DNA of 39,972 nt. Origin: an uncultured Clostridia bacterium (GTDB lineage Bacteria; Bacillota; Clostridia; Christensenellales; Borkfalkiaceae). Every line of letters begins with the position of its first letter. Within the stretch, counting starts at the first letter, position 1. A program made the translations under genes and the position numbers. Below are positions 16,525-24,373 of the stretch, in pieces. The stretch is from the NCBI GenBank assembly GCA_947624225.1, contig CANQJF010000018.1:1-39972 (forward strand), in the 5' to 3' direction. The notes under the pieces are model-generated. The model worked only from the letters and a program-made list of their open reading frames with translations, was not told the origin of the DNA and searched no databases.

Positions 16525-16875
16525 TTAGATTTTGCAGTGCAGGTGGGTGCAGGCGAGCTCCAACACGGCAACGACATGGCCGTCGGCGAGGGAATAGGCA
16601 ATGTTTTGGCCGTCCCGCCGCGCCTTGACGATGCCGGCCGCTTTGAGGATGCGAAGCTGGTGCGACACGGCGCTCTGATTGCCCCCCACCGCCTCGACGA
16701 TGTGCCCCACGCACAGCTCGCCCTGCCTGAGCGCAAACAAAATTTTGAGCCGCGCGGGCTCCGAGATCGCCTTGAACAGCGCCCCGACGCGCCCCACTTC
16801 CTCCTCGCTCGGCATATTTTCCCGCGCAAGTTTTGCGGCGAGCTCATGCTCCGCCTCGTGTCCGCAACCAGACAT
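16525..16875 (-). CDS. ArsR/SmtB-family metal-sensing repressor
   Basis: 116 residues from ATG 16875, placed 6 nt behind GGAGG. The longer open frame upstream runs through promoter and repeats and is not used. Winged-helix core: LFKAISEPARLKILFALRQGELCVGHIVEAVG, then NQSAVSHQLRILKAAGIVKARRDGQ. The C-terminal helix has Asp-x-His, then His and Cys at +13 and +16 (DGHVVAVLELACTHLHC). This matches the alpha-5 zinc site of CzrA/SmtB, with Cys replacing the last His. The ELCVC pair of CadC is reduced to one Cys (ELCVG), so an alpha-5 sensor is favoured. First gene of the operon with the metal ATPase; it should repress through the palindrome at 16897-16916. Confidence 0.92.
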   Translation of the reverse strand: MSGCGHEAEHELAAKLARENMPSEEEVGRVGALFKAISEPARLKILFALRQGELCVGHIVEAVGGNQSAVSHQLRILKAAGIVKARRDGQNIAYSLADGHVVAVLELACTHLHCKI

Positions 16876-16896
16876 CTCTGTACCTCCAATATCAAT

Positions 16897-16916
16897 ATAT
16901 GAATAAGTATTCATAT
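16897..16916. promoter_or_regulatory. ArsR/SmtB operator
   Basis: ATATGAATA-AG-TATTCATAT, a perfect 9-2-9 inverted repeat with the TGAA...TTCA arms typical of SmtB/CzrA/CadC operators. It starts at the -10 box and covers the transcription start. Confidence 0.88.
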
Positions 16917-16943
16917 GATAACACAAACAAAAAACGCTGTCAA
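16915..16943 (-). promoter_or_regulatory. Promoter of the arsR-metal ATPase operon
   Basis: Minus strand TTGACA (16943-16938), 17-bp spacer, TATCAT (16920-16915). The -35 box is embedded in a hairpin (AACGCT-TGAC-AGCGTT, 16933-16948) followed by six T on the minus strand, which resembles a terminator. Confidence 0.8.
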
Positions 16944-16949
16944 GCGTTT

Positions 16950-17227
16950 GGCGGGATTTTTTTGATTTTAGGTTGCACTTTTTTTGGGGGGGGGCTTTGC
17001 GGAGGTAAGAGTTTTCTCGCCTTCCCCTTTGGGGAAGCTCCCGCAAAGCGGGTGATGAGGTCACCTCATCCGTCTCACTTCGTTCGACACCTTCCCCAGT
17101 GGGGAAGGCAAGGGCTCTACCCGGCCTCTTCGCCGTTCCACCCCCATGGAGGAGGCAAGCGAACTTCGTACAGGGGATACACTCGCTTCGCTCGGTATGA
17201 CAGCGATAACCCCATGGAGGGGTTGAG
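16950..17227. repeat. Intergenic repeats between arsR promoter and rluA-like gene
   Basis: The gene-free stretch has a run of nine G at 16986-16994. It also has a CCTTCCCC...GGGGAAGG pair (about 17020-17110) of a kind also seen near 35940, and a GGGGATACACTC...GGTATGACAGCG unit (about 17173-17205). No gene is supported. Confidence 0.7.
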
Positions 17228-18028
17228 TTAGAGTTCCTTGGGGGAGAGAAAGGTTCGTTCCGTGAGGCCGAGGGCGGGACAGGTGAGGGTGAGCTGCTTG
17301 GCAAGCAGGCGCTGGCGGGCGGCGCCGAATGCCTTGTTGCGCGCACTGTCGCCATACTTTTCATCCCCCACGACGGGCAGCCCCAAAAAGGCGAGGTGGG
17401 CGCGGATCTGATGCGTCTTGCCCGTGTGCAGGGTGACCTTTAAGAGCGTCGTCTCCCCCCGCCGTTCGAGGACCTCATACTCCGTCTCGATGGGCACGCC
17501 CCTGCCCCTTGTGTTCACGCGCACATGCGACGCGCGCGCGTCCTTTTCGAGAAAGGCATGCTCCACGCTGTGCACCTTGGGGGGCGTTCCAAAGACGAGC
17601 GCATGGTAGATCTTTTGCACGTTATGCGTCTTAAAACAGGAAAGCAACGCCTCATTCGCGGACATGGTATGTCCAAAAACCATGAGACCTTGGGTGTTGC
17701 GGTCGAGACGGTGGATAAAATAGGTCTCCCCTCTCTCCGAGAGCGCCGCAAAGACGGCCTCCGAATTCACCCCGCTCTCCTTGTCGACAACGGTGATGTT
17801 CGCATCCTCATAGAGCACGGAAAAGGCCTGCTTCCCCTCCTCGGCGGTCGTCATGTAGTAGGCCACTTCATCCGACGGTCTCAATGTGCAATCCGCCCCC
17901 ACCTTCACGCCGTTCACTTTCACGTCCTTCCTCTTTAAGAGCGCGCGTAGGCACATCGACGCCTGTGCGCAAGTGGCGTCGGTGAATGCTTTGAGGGTGG
18001 TGGTCGTCTTTACGGTGTACTTTTTCAT
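17228..18028 (-). CDS. RluA-family RNA pseudouridine synthase
   Basis: 266 residues from ATG 18028. The N-terminal ~55 residues look like an S4-type RNA-binding domain (LRALLKRKDVKVNGVKVGAD). The catalytic domain has the RluA motif HRLDRNTQGLMVFG with the catalytic Asp, KIYHALV, then the closing HTGKTHQIRAHLAFLGLPVVGDEKYG. It isomerises uridine in rRNA or tRNA; the target site cannot be told. Its first ~160 nt overlap the 3' end of feoB in another frame, although both reading frames are open. An obvious Shine-Dalgarno sequence is not seen, so coupling to feoB translation is possible. Confidence 0.9.
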   Translation of the reverse strand: MKKYTVKTTTTLKAFTDATCAQASMCLRALLKRKDVKVNGVKVGADCTLRPSDEVAYYMTTAEEGKQAFSVLYEDANITVVDKESGVNSEAVFAALSERGETYFIHRLDRNTQGLMVFGHTMSANEALLSCFKTHNVQKIYHALVFGTPPKVHSVEHAFLEKDARASHVRVNTRGRGVPIETEYEVLERRGETTLLKVTLHTGKTHQIRAHLAFLGLPVVGDEKYGDSARNKAFGAARQRLLAKQLTLTCPALGLTERTFLSPKEL

Positions 18029-19736
18029 GGACAAGCAGGAGGGCGGCAGCGAGCACGGGCAGGGCAAACAGCGTGAATGCCCCGAAAGTCAGGCAAAAGT
18101 AGACGAGGTAGCAGAGGAGCAGGGCCGAACCCGTCTGGGCGGCCGCATAGAGCAGGGCGCGCCCTTTCCCCACCTCGTGCGCCGTGGCGGCAATGGCGGA
18201 GACACAGGGCGAACATGCCAAAATGAAGATGGCAAACGAGAACGCGCTCGCGGCGGAATACGGGAAAGTGCCATAGAACATGGAGATCGCGCCCGCGACA
18301 TTTTCCTTGGCAATGAGGCCGGAGAGAGCGGCATAGGTGATGCGCCAATCGTTCATGCCGACGGGCGCAAACAGGAAAGAGAGCTTCCCGCAAATGGCGG
18401 CGAGCATGCTCTGCTCCACCGGGACGAGGGCAAACGTGACGTCAAAGGAAGAGAGCAGCCACGTCGCAATGAAGAATGCGAGAATGACGGTCGCCACCTT
18501 TATTATAAACTGTTTTATCTGAAAGAGCAAGGATTTTGCAACAAAAAACGGCTGCGGAAGTTGCAGAGGTGCGAGCTCCAAGATGAGCGGCGCCGTTTCC
18601 CCGCGCAAGAACAGGGCGGCGATGACGGCAAGACAGACCCCCACCATGTACAGGATGATGGCCGCAAAAAAGGGCTCGCGGAAGAAAGATGCGGCGAGGA
18701 CGAGGTAGACGGGCAGCTTGGCGCTACACGAGATGTAGGGCAGGCATAGGATGACGCGCCGCTGCATGCGGGGGTCGTCGAGACCGCGCGTCGTGGTGAC
18801 GGCAGCCGCCGTACACCCAAACCCCATGACGAGGGAAAAGACGGCGCGCCCCGAGAGGCCGAGCTGCTTGAAGAGGCCGTCGGTGAGAAAGGCGAGCCGC
18901 GACATCAGGCCGCTCTCCTCCAACAGGATGAGAAAGAGGTGCAGAAGCGCGATCTGAGGCAAAAAGCACAGCACCCCGCCCAAGCTCTTCAAAAGTCCGT
19001 CCGCGACAAAACTGCGCACAACGGGCGACGCAATGCTCTCCGCGAGACCGCCCAAGACGTCCGTAAACAGCGCCTCCACGGCCCCTTTCATGAGATCCCC
19101 GGGCATGGAGCTCCCGAAAGTCATGTAGAATGCGAAAAGGAGGAGCGCGACGAAGAAACATAGCCCCGCCAAGGGGTGCGTGATGAAGCGGTCGACGGGG
19201 CTGAGTTCGGCCCGCGCGGGCGAAAATGTGCCACCCATGTCCGAAACAGACACTTCAAAAGCGGGTGAATCGAGCAAAGTTTGCACCGCTTTTTTCACGT
19301 CCTCCTCGGCAAAGAGCACGGGGATTTTGAGCTTGGATTGCAGGGCGGCACGGTCCAGCTTGCCCCCCTCCCGCACAAAGCGGCGATGCTTGGTGAGCAC
19401 GAGCATACATCTCCGTCCGCCGCGCGTGAAGTCCTCCAAGAGCGTGAGCACACGCGGCGCGAACGCGCATTCGGCCACGAAGATGACTGCGGCCCGGGGG
19501 TGCGACGCAATGTACGCACACGAGAACTTCTCCTCCATGCTGCGCCCCTCGGCCCGATAGACGCCGGGGAGATCGACAAACGTCACGGCGCGCTCCCCCA
19601 ACTTCACACGCTTTTCGAGGGCGTCCACCGTGACCCCGTGCCAATTGCCCACGCGGGCATGCCCCCGCGCGAGCCGGTTGAAGAGCGTGCTCTTCCCAGC
19701 ATTGGGATTGCCGACGAGCAAGACTACATCTTGCAT
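17868..19736 (-). CDS. feoB: FeoB-type ferrous iron transporter, divergent and 3'-extended
   Basis: 622 residues. N-terminal G domain: G1 GNPNAGKS (9-16), G2 GVTV (34-37), G3 DLPG (55-58). The G4 motif, normally NxxD, reads TKHR (about 115-118) and G5 is not recognisable, so guanine specificity may be lost. The membrane part keeps the FeoB gates: MGFGCTAAAV and LPYISCSAKLPVYLV, then IAKENVAGAI. The last ~53 residues (after LLLVHEKVHRK) are read from the start of the rluA-like gene in another frame and are low-complexity and basic, so the real protein core ends near 18030. ATG overlaps the feoA stop by 13 nt. Metal is inferred to be Fe2+. Confidence 0.87.
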   Translation of the reverse strand: MQDVVLLVGNPNAGKSTLFNRLARGHARVGNWHGVTVDALEKRVKLGERAVTFVDLPGVYRAEGRSMEEKFSCAYIASHPRAAVIFVAECAFAPRVLTLLEDFTRGGRRCMLVLTKHRRFVREGGKLDRAALQSKLKIPVLFAEEDVKKAVQTLLDSPAFEVSVSDMGGTFSPARAELSPVDRFITHPLAGLCFFVALLLFAFYMTFGSSMPGDLMKGAVEALFTDVLGGLAESIASPVVRSFVADGLLKSLGGVLCFLPQIALLHLFLILLEESGLMSRLAFLTDGLFKQLGLSGRAVFSLVMGFGCTAAAVTTTRGLDDPRMQRRVILCLPYISCSAKLPVYLVLAASFFREPFFAAIILYMVGVCLAVIAALFLRGETAPLILELAPLQLPQPFFVAKSLLFQIKQFIIKVATVILAFFIATWLLSSFDVTFALVPVEQSMLAAICGKLSFLFAPVGMNDWRITYAALSGLIAKENVAGAISMFYGTFPYSAASAFSFAIFILACSPCVSAIAATAHEVGKGRALLYAAAQTGSALLLCYLVYFCLTFGAFTLFALPVLAAALLLVHEKVHRKDDHHPQSIHRRHLRTGVDVPTRALKEEGRESERREGGGGLHIETVG

Positions 19737-19939
19737 ACGCGCACCTCCCGCGCCGCTTCGCGAGCCAAAATGGTCTTTCCGTCGGCCTGGATGAGAAAGG
19801 TGTGCCCGCGCGGCGAGACGCGAAGCACCGCAATTTTCGCCCCCGCATACACGCCGAGGACGGCGAGCGCTTGACGGAAGCGGCCGCCCACTTCCAGAAC
19901 AACGGCGCGGTCGCCGCGCCTTAGATCACTCAATACCAT
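19724..19939 (-). CDS. feoA: FeoA small SH3-like protein
   Basis: 71 residues: LSDLRRGDRAVVLEVGG, then LGVYAGAKIAVLRVSPRGHTFLI and GKTILAREAAREVRV, the usual FeoA beta-barrel pattern. FeoA is a cytosolic partner of FeoB needed for iron uptake. It overlaps feoB by 13 nt. Start is uncertain: ATG 19939 immediately follows TATAGT, which looks like a -10 box, so transcription might begin inside the first codons, and TTG 19933 would then be the start. No Shine-Dalgarno sequence is present. Alternatively it is reached by read-through from the DUF378 gene. Confidence 0.88.
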   Translation of the reverse strand: MVLSDLRRGDRAVVLEVGGRFRQALAVLGVYAGAKIAVLRVSPRGHTFLIQADGKTILAREAAREVRVCKM

Positions 19940-19944
19940 ACTAT

Positions 19945-19983
19945 AAAAAAATGCGGGAACGGCAACATTTATGCCGTACCCGC
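19945..19983 (-). terminator. Intrinsic terminator of the DUF378 gene
   Basis: Minus strand: GCGGGTACGGCA, seven-base loop, TGCCGTTCCCGC, then seven T. The stem is 12 positions with one A-A mismatch. It ends directly at the TATAGT box of feoA, so termination and feoA initiation signals are fused. Confidence 0.88.
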
Positions 19984-19999
19984 ACGCATTTGGGGGCGC

Positions 20000-20245
20000 T
20001 TACGCCCTGTTCTCTTCTCGCACGACGCGGTTGCCGCGCAATTTGAGCGCTCCGTTCGTGATGATGGGCGAGATGATGAGCCAAATCGCCGCAAGCGCGA
20101 TGAGCGAATAGATGATGATGGAGCCGATCGCGCGAGGGCCTTGGAAGATCGCCGACACCAAATTGAAATTGAAGATGCCGAAGAGCCCCCAATTGAGCGC
20201 ACCCGTCAAGACGAGGATATAAGAGATAAGATTTGCAATGACCAT
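20000..20245 (-). CDS. DUF378-family small membrane protein
   Basis: 81 residues with two TM segments. The first contains the family hallmark ALNWGLFGIFNFNLVSAIF; the second is IIIYSLIALAAIWLIISPII. The tail is basic (RGNRVVREENRA). DUF378 (YuzA-like) proteins have no known function. ATG 20245 follows AGGAGG at 7 nt. It ends in a strong terminator before feoA, so it is probably monocistronic. The usual RIVY-like segment after the first TM is replaced by AIGSIIIYSLI, within family variation. Confidence 0.85.
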   Translation of the reverse strand: MVIANLISYILVLTGALNWGLFGIFNFNLVSAIFQGPRAIGSIIIYSLIALAAIWLIISPIITNGALKLRGNRVVREENRA

Positions 20246-20594
20246 TGTAATTCCTCCTATCGCACATGTTGTGCAGGCGGAAAAAAATCATGCATGCTTT
20301 CTCGCCCCGCGCAAAAATTCCCACGCAGGGGCCTTGCGAATCGAATGAAAGGACGGCACCGCATACCCTGAGCCGGGTCGCAATAAGATTCCCTCGCGGA
20401 GAAGAAATCGGACACTATAATGCCATTTCGGCTCGGAATGACAGCTGAAATGCTCCGCAATCGTAAGGCCTACCCCCAACGGGGGGAGGCTCTGCCCGAA
20501 GGGCGGTGGTGGGGGGTGCCTCCCCCACTTCAACTTGCCGCGTGCATAAAAAAGGAGGAGCAGCACAGGATATTGGTATGGAGGTAAAGCGGTA
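20246..20594. repeat. Intergenic repeats upstream of the small + strand gene
   Basis: Contains one copy of the GGGTCGCAATAAGATTCCC... family (about 20376-20447, ending CGGCTCGGAATGACAGCTG). A second copy is at 20998-21072 and a partial one near 36425. A C-rich/GGGGG hairpin block lies at about 20470-20530. No other gene is supported. Confidence 0.7.
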
Positions 20595-20759
20595 ATGGAA
20601 AAATTCAGATCGGGCGAGACCGTTCCCATGTCCTGCAACTACAAGGCATATGACAAGAACGGCAACAGTCGTGACGAAGAAAAGACCTACCTTGAAAAAG
20701 GCACTAAGTTTCCCCCTCTCCAACACGAGGGCGGCTACTGGGTCATGGACCACAACTAA
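20595..20759 (+). CDS. Small hydrophilic protein, 54 residues, possibly YjzC-like
   Basis: A complete reading frame of 54 codons: ATG 20595, stop TAA 20757-20759, preceded by GGAGGT with 9-nt spacing and followed within 5 nt by a strong terminator. The product begins MEKFRSGETVPMSCNYKAYD, is rich in Lys/Glu/Asn, and ends GGYWVMDHN; there is no signal peptide or TM segment. The FRSGE-x-VP start, the central polar segment and the KGTKFPP segment resemble the small YjzC family of Bacillota, of unknown function. RBS plus terminator make it a convincing gene. Family assignment is tentative. Confidence 0.75.
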   Translation: MEKFRSGETVPMSCNYKAYDKNGNSRDEEKTYLEKGTKFPPLQHEGGYWVMDHN

Positions 20760-20763
20760 CAGT

Positions 20764-20795
20764 AAGTCCTCTCCGCGGGAGAGGACTTCATTTTT
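20764..20795 (+). terminator. Intrinsic terminator of the 54-codon gene
   Basis: AAGTCCTCTCC, loop GCG, GGAGAGGACTT: an 11-bp perfect stem, then CATTTTT. Confidence 0.92.
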
Positions 20796-20799
20796 AAAG

Positions 20800-21087
20800 A
20801 AAATGTTTTAGGAGGGAACTTGGTTCGACATTTCGCCCGCACGTTCTATTGTGGTCTAAGGGTGGCACGAGGAGCGTTAGCGACAAAGTAGCCGACGGGG
20901 CATGACTTTCATCGAACAGCCCATCTGCGAGAAATCTTACTTCGACCAAGGATAGGCAGAGCGAACAAAAGAGCACGCCTTTCGCGTACCATTTGTGCCG
21001 GGTCGCAATAAGATTCCCTCGCGGAGATGCAATTCGGACGTTATATTGCCATTTCGGCTCGGAATGACAGCTGGGAAAGCGCGGGGA
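20800..21087. repeat. Intergenic repeats downstream of the lipoprotein operon
   Basis: Holds a diverged copy of the inner part of the MITE-like family (CATCTGCGAGAAATCTTACTTCGACC, about 20920-20946, split here only by reading) and the second GGGTCGCAATAAGATTCCC copy (20998-21072). No gene and no clear terminator for the - strand operon is visible. Confidence 0.6.
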
Positions 21088-21729
21088 TCAATTCTCCAAA
21101 TGATACTCTGCGGGGATGCCGTTCGCGCCCGCAAATTCGGCGGAGGCATAGAGCGGGCCGACCGTCTTGATGTTGAGACGGTAGACAATGCGGAAAGAGC
21201 GCCCCTCCTGCTTGTTTTCGGGGACGGCGAACGTGGTCTCGATCCGCTTCCCGCCCTCTTGCTCCTGCTCGGCGAAATCGCCCGTGTTGGCCTCCTCCAA
21301 GGTGACATCAAAGGTCGTCAAAGGATAGAACCAGACGCTGACCGTCACCGTGGGGATCTCCGCCCACTCGAAAGTTTTCACGTTGCAGTCAAGCACCAGG
21401 AAGAGGATGTCCCCCTCCGATAGGACGACGCTCTCGTGCAGAAATTCATCCTTGATCTCCCCCGACGGGCACTCTTCATTCGTCGTGATGGAGAACTGAC
21501 AGTCGATGTCCCGATTATACGGAATGGGACGGGCAAGCTGCGGGAGGGAGGGATTCACGTCCGGCTCCTCCTCGCCGTCTTGCGTGGGATCATCCCCGTC
21601 GGGGACCTCATTCTCCGTCGTGTCCCCCACCGAGGGATCGCTCCCCGTCTCATCCTCGAAGAACGAGCACCCCGCGAGCAACAGGGTGCAAAGTAATACG
21701 CTCAATAAAATACTTGCAATCTTTTTCAT
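21088..21729 (-). CDS. Lipoprotein with only the shared 'EANTG' N-terminal domain
   Basis: 213 residues. Signal peptide with lipobox LLAGC (Cys21), an acidic Asp/Glu/Pro linker (about 25-70), then one copy of a ~130-residue domain also found in the next two lipoproteins. Shared marks: TTNEECPSGEI, DEFLHE, GDILFLV, FEWAE, DVTLEEANTG, VPENKQE and RIVYRL. The protein stops right after this domain, with no leucine-rich repeats. It could be a shortened paralogue or an independent subunit. RBS AAGGAAAGG precedes ATG 21729. Last gene of the - strand cluster, 137 nt behind its neighbour. Function unknown. Confidence 0.82.
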   Translation of the reverse strand: MKKIASILLSVLLCTLLLAGCSFFEDETGSDPSVGDTTENEVPDGDDPTQDGEEEPDVNPSLPQLARPIPYNRDIDCQFSITTNEECPSGEIKDEFLHESVVLSEGDILFLVLDCNVKTFEWAEIPTVTVSVWFYPLTTFDVTLEEANTGDFAEQEQEGGKRIETTFAVPENKQEGRSFRIVYRLNIKTVGPLYASAEFAGANGIPAEYHLEN

Positions 21730-21866
21730 ATTCCTTTCCTTATTTACTGATTTGGTCGCCGAGCCGCAATCTCAGTGGCACCCATGTCCGCGACCGAAGC
21801 CTTAATTTGAAAAAAGAGGCTGTTTTTTCTTTCAGACGGGAGTTCCCCTTTTAAGGGCGGGAGCGC

Positions 21867-24314
21867 TCAATTCAAAACTTGTCCGTCCTCGCCGTCGTTG
21901 CCCGCCGTGGGGTGGGCGTCATCCGAATAGGTCACGCCGTAATTGATGCCCAAGCCGATCCCGTTCACGGGCTTTCCGTTGCCCTTTACGCCGGCAAAAC
22001 CGCCGTTTCCGTGCTTGCCCGCAACAGAGCCGTCGCCGCCCTTTCCGCCATTGCCGCCGCTGCCGCCCGAGCACTGCCACACTGTTCCGACCGAATTATA
22101 ATAATTTCCGCCTGTGCCGCCGTCCCCGCCGTTTCCGCCGTTGCCGCCGCAACCGTATTTGCCCCGTTGGTTGACCAAGGTCCCCGCCGGATCCTGCAAG
22201 GTCACGCCGTCGAGGGAGAGGGCGCTGCCGGGTGCACCGCCGTTCCCGCCGCTGCCGCCGTTCCCGCCGCGCGCACCATAATTCTTATTGCCGTCTTTGC
22301 CGCCCGTGATGATATTGACAAGCGTCTTACCGTCGCCGCCGCGGCCTCCGTTGCCGCCCGCGCCTCCATTGCCACCGTTTCCGCCGCACAGCAACGCGTC
22401 TCCCAAGACAAAGATTTCTGTCCCGGGGGAGAGAATGGCCGCCAACCCGCCGTCTCCGCCGATGCCGCCGACTCTTCCGTCCTCACCGACGATGGAAGTG
22501 CCGCCGCGATTGCCCGCGGCCCCGTTGCCGCCCGTGCCGCCGTCGCCGCCGGTGACCTTTAAGGTGGCACCCATGCCCACGACAAGGGCCTTCGAAAGAC
22601 GCAAACCCGTGCCGCCGTTGCCGCCCTTGGCGCTCTCCTCCCGGCGCGTGCCGTCCGAACCGTATCCGCCCGTGCCGCCCACAAAGGAGACGGTGCCGGC
22701 GCTGACCGTGACGGTCTCCGCGACTGCCGCATCGCCGCCGTCTGTACCGACACTTCCCTCTGTCCCGTCCCCGCCGTCTGCGCCGAAGAAAGTCAAGAAA
22801 GACGTGGCGTCCCCCTCAAAGGTGACCCCTTTCGCATTGAGTGCGGGATAGGAGACGGCATCGGAACTGACCGTGTTCGTCCCCTCAAAGAGGAGGTAGG
22901 CCTGCTCCACATTTGTGAGATCCAAGGGCATGGTCCCGGAGAGGGAGGCATTTTGCAGCAGAATACGCGCCTCGCTTGCGCGCGCCGCCGTGATCTCAAT
23001 GCCGTCCGCGGAGCCGAACAGGCAATAGGTAAGTCCCGCGAAGATCCCCGTGGGGATGCCGAGAACGCGGTCGGCATCGCTCAGATCGCATTTTACGAGC
23101 TGAACTTGGGGGAAAACCGTGCGGAGGTCGTCGACATAGGAAAAATTCTTGTGGACGATGACCGTGCTCACGGGGCACTCGGCAAAGGCGTCCCTGCCCA
23201 CGCTGTCAAAAGCGCGGCGCACGTCCACTGTCTCCAACGCCGTGCAGCCATAGAAGGCCTCGGCGCCCACCGTTTGCACATACCCCATGTCCAAGGTCTG
23301 CAACTCCGAACAGCCATAGAAAGCATACGGACCGACGCGCGTCACCGCGCCCGGGAAGGCGAGCTCGGTGACCACCGCGCCGTTCACATAGAGATGCTCG
23401 CTGCAATGGAGCGGGTTGGCCTCGATGTTGCCGAACACGACCGCGCACCATGCCGCGAGGTCGTTGATGTTGACGGATTGCAGCCGACAGCCCGAGAAAG
23501 CGTCCTTCCCCACCGAAGTGAGCGATGCGGGGATGTCCAAGTTTGTCAAGGCGCTGTTTTCAAAGGCGCTCTCCTCGATCTCGGCAATGCCATCGGGGAG
23601 GATGAGGTTTTCGAGTTTCTGATAGCCGAAAAAGGCCCGATTGCCGATCTTTGTGACGGGCAGACCGCGGTAGACGGCGGGAATGGCCAGCTCCCGATCC
23701 TCGGGACAGTTTGTGCTCACGAGCGTGTAGGTGCTGTCTTGGTTGAGCGCAAAGGTGTAGTCGAATCCCGCCTCGTAATCAAAGGAATTGTTCTCAAAGT
23801 CCTCCAAAAAGGCGTGCGCGCGGAGGTAGTCGCCGGGCGCCTTGACGCCCACGCGGAACACGATGCGGTAGTCCCGCTCCGCCCCGTCCTCGGGGACGCC
23901 ATAGGTCAAATTGACGAGCAGGTGGTCTTTCTCCGCGCTCTGCTCATAGATCCCCGTTTTCGCCTCGTCGAGCGTGATGTTGAAATCGCGCAAGGAGGAG
24001 AGATCGAACTCCACGCGGAACTCCTCCACATCCGCCCGAAAACGGCGGACCGTGAGATCGGCCACGAGATAGACCACGTCCCCGCTGTGGAAAGTGAGAT
24101 CCTCGTGGAGAAATTCATCCCGGATCTCCCCCTCCGGGCACTCCGTGTCCGTGGTCACATAGAAATTCAGATCGACGTCGGGGGAATTTTGCTGCACGGG
24201 CGGCGTGGGCTCGGAGCCGTTATCCCAGCTGCTCTCACCGAAAAAGTACGAACAGCCCGTGAAAACCAGCATGCAGAACAGCACGCTCAATATGCCCTTC
24301 GTGAACCTTTTCAT
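21867..24314 (-). CDS. BspA-type LRR lipoprotein with glycine-rich GGx tail
   Basis: 815 residues. Lipobox VFTGC, Cys21. The shared domain occupies about 40-175 (TTDTECPEGEI, DEFLHEDL, NITLDEAKTG, YGVPEDG, YRIVFRV). BspA/LRR_5 leucine-rich repeats run about 190-410 (AFYGCSELQTLD, IGNRAF, ENSALTNLDIP). A beta-rich part follows (about 425-520, PLDLTNVEQAYLLFEG, NTVSSDAVSYPAL). The last ~290 residues are stretches of GGNGGxGG triplets separated by short hydrophobic strands, similar in look to PGRS or polyglycine-II sandwich domains. It is paralogous over its whole length to the next gene, which lies 59 nt upstream in the operon. RBS GGAGAAG. Surface recognition or adhesion is inference. Confidence 0.85.
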   Translation of the reverse strand: MKRFTKGILSVLFCMLVFTGCSYFFGESSWDNGSEPTPPVQQNSPDVDLNFYVTTDTECPEGEIRDEFLHEDLTFHSGDVVYLVADLTVRRFRADVEEFRVEFDLSSLRDFNITLDEAKTGIYEQSAEKDHLLVNLTYGVPEDGAERDYRIVFRVGVKAPGDYLRAHAFLEDFENNSFDYEAGFDYTFALNQDSTYTLVSTNCPEDRELAIPAVYRGLPVTKIGNRAFFGYQKLENLILPDGIAEIEESAFENSALTNLDIPASLTSVGKDAFSGCRLQSVNINDLAAWCAVVFGNIEANPLHCSEHLYVNGAVVTELAFPGAVTRVGPYAFYGCSELQTLDMGYVQTVGAEAFYGCTALETVDVRRAFDSVGRDAFAECPVSTVIVHKNFSYVDDLRTVFPQVQLVKCDLSDADRVLGIPTGIFAGLTYCLFGSADGIEITAARASEARILLQNASLSGTMPLDLTNVEQAYLLFEGTNTVSSDAVSYPALNAKGVTFEGDATSFLTFFGADGGDGTEGSVGTDGGDAAVAETVTVSAGTVSFVGGTGGYGSDGTRREESAKGGNGGTGLRLSKALVVGMGATLKVTGGDGGTGGNGAAGNRGGTSIVGEDGRVGGIGGDGGLAAILSPGTEIFVLGDALLCGGNGGNGGAGGNGGRGGDGKTLVNIITGGKDGNKNYGARGGNGGSGGNGGAPGSALSLDGVTLQDPAGTLVNQRGKYGCGGNGGNGGDGGTGGNYYNSVGTVWQCSGGSGGNGGKGGDGSVAGKHGNGGFAGVKGNGKPVNGIGLGINYGVTYSDDAHPTAGNDGEDGQVLN

Positions 24315-24373
24315 CGCTTCTCCTCTCTTCTTATCGTATTACTCTCGTATATCCTAAGTTTCAATGCTAAACG

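Noticed and set aside
16986-16994. Second run of nine G as a possible phase-variation site
   Set aside because: It lies about 45 bp upstream of the arsR -35 box, outside any promoter spacer or coding frame, so no switching effect is evident.
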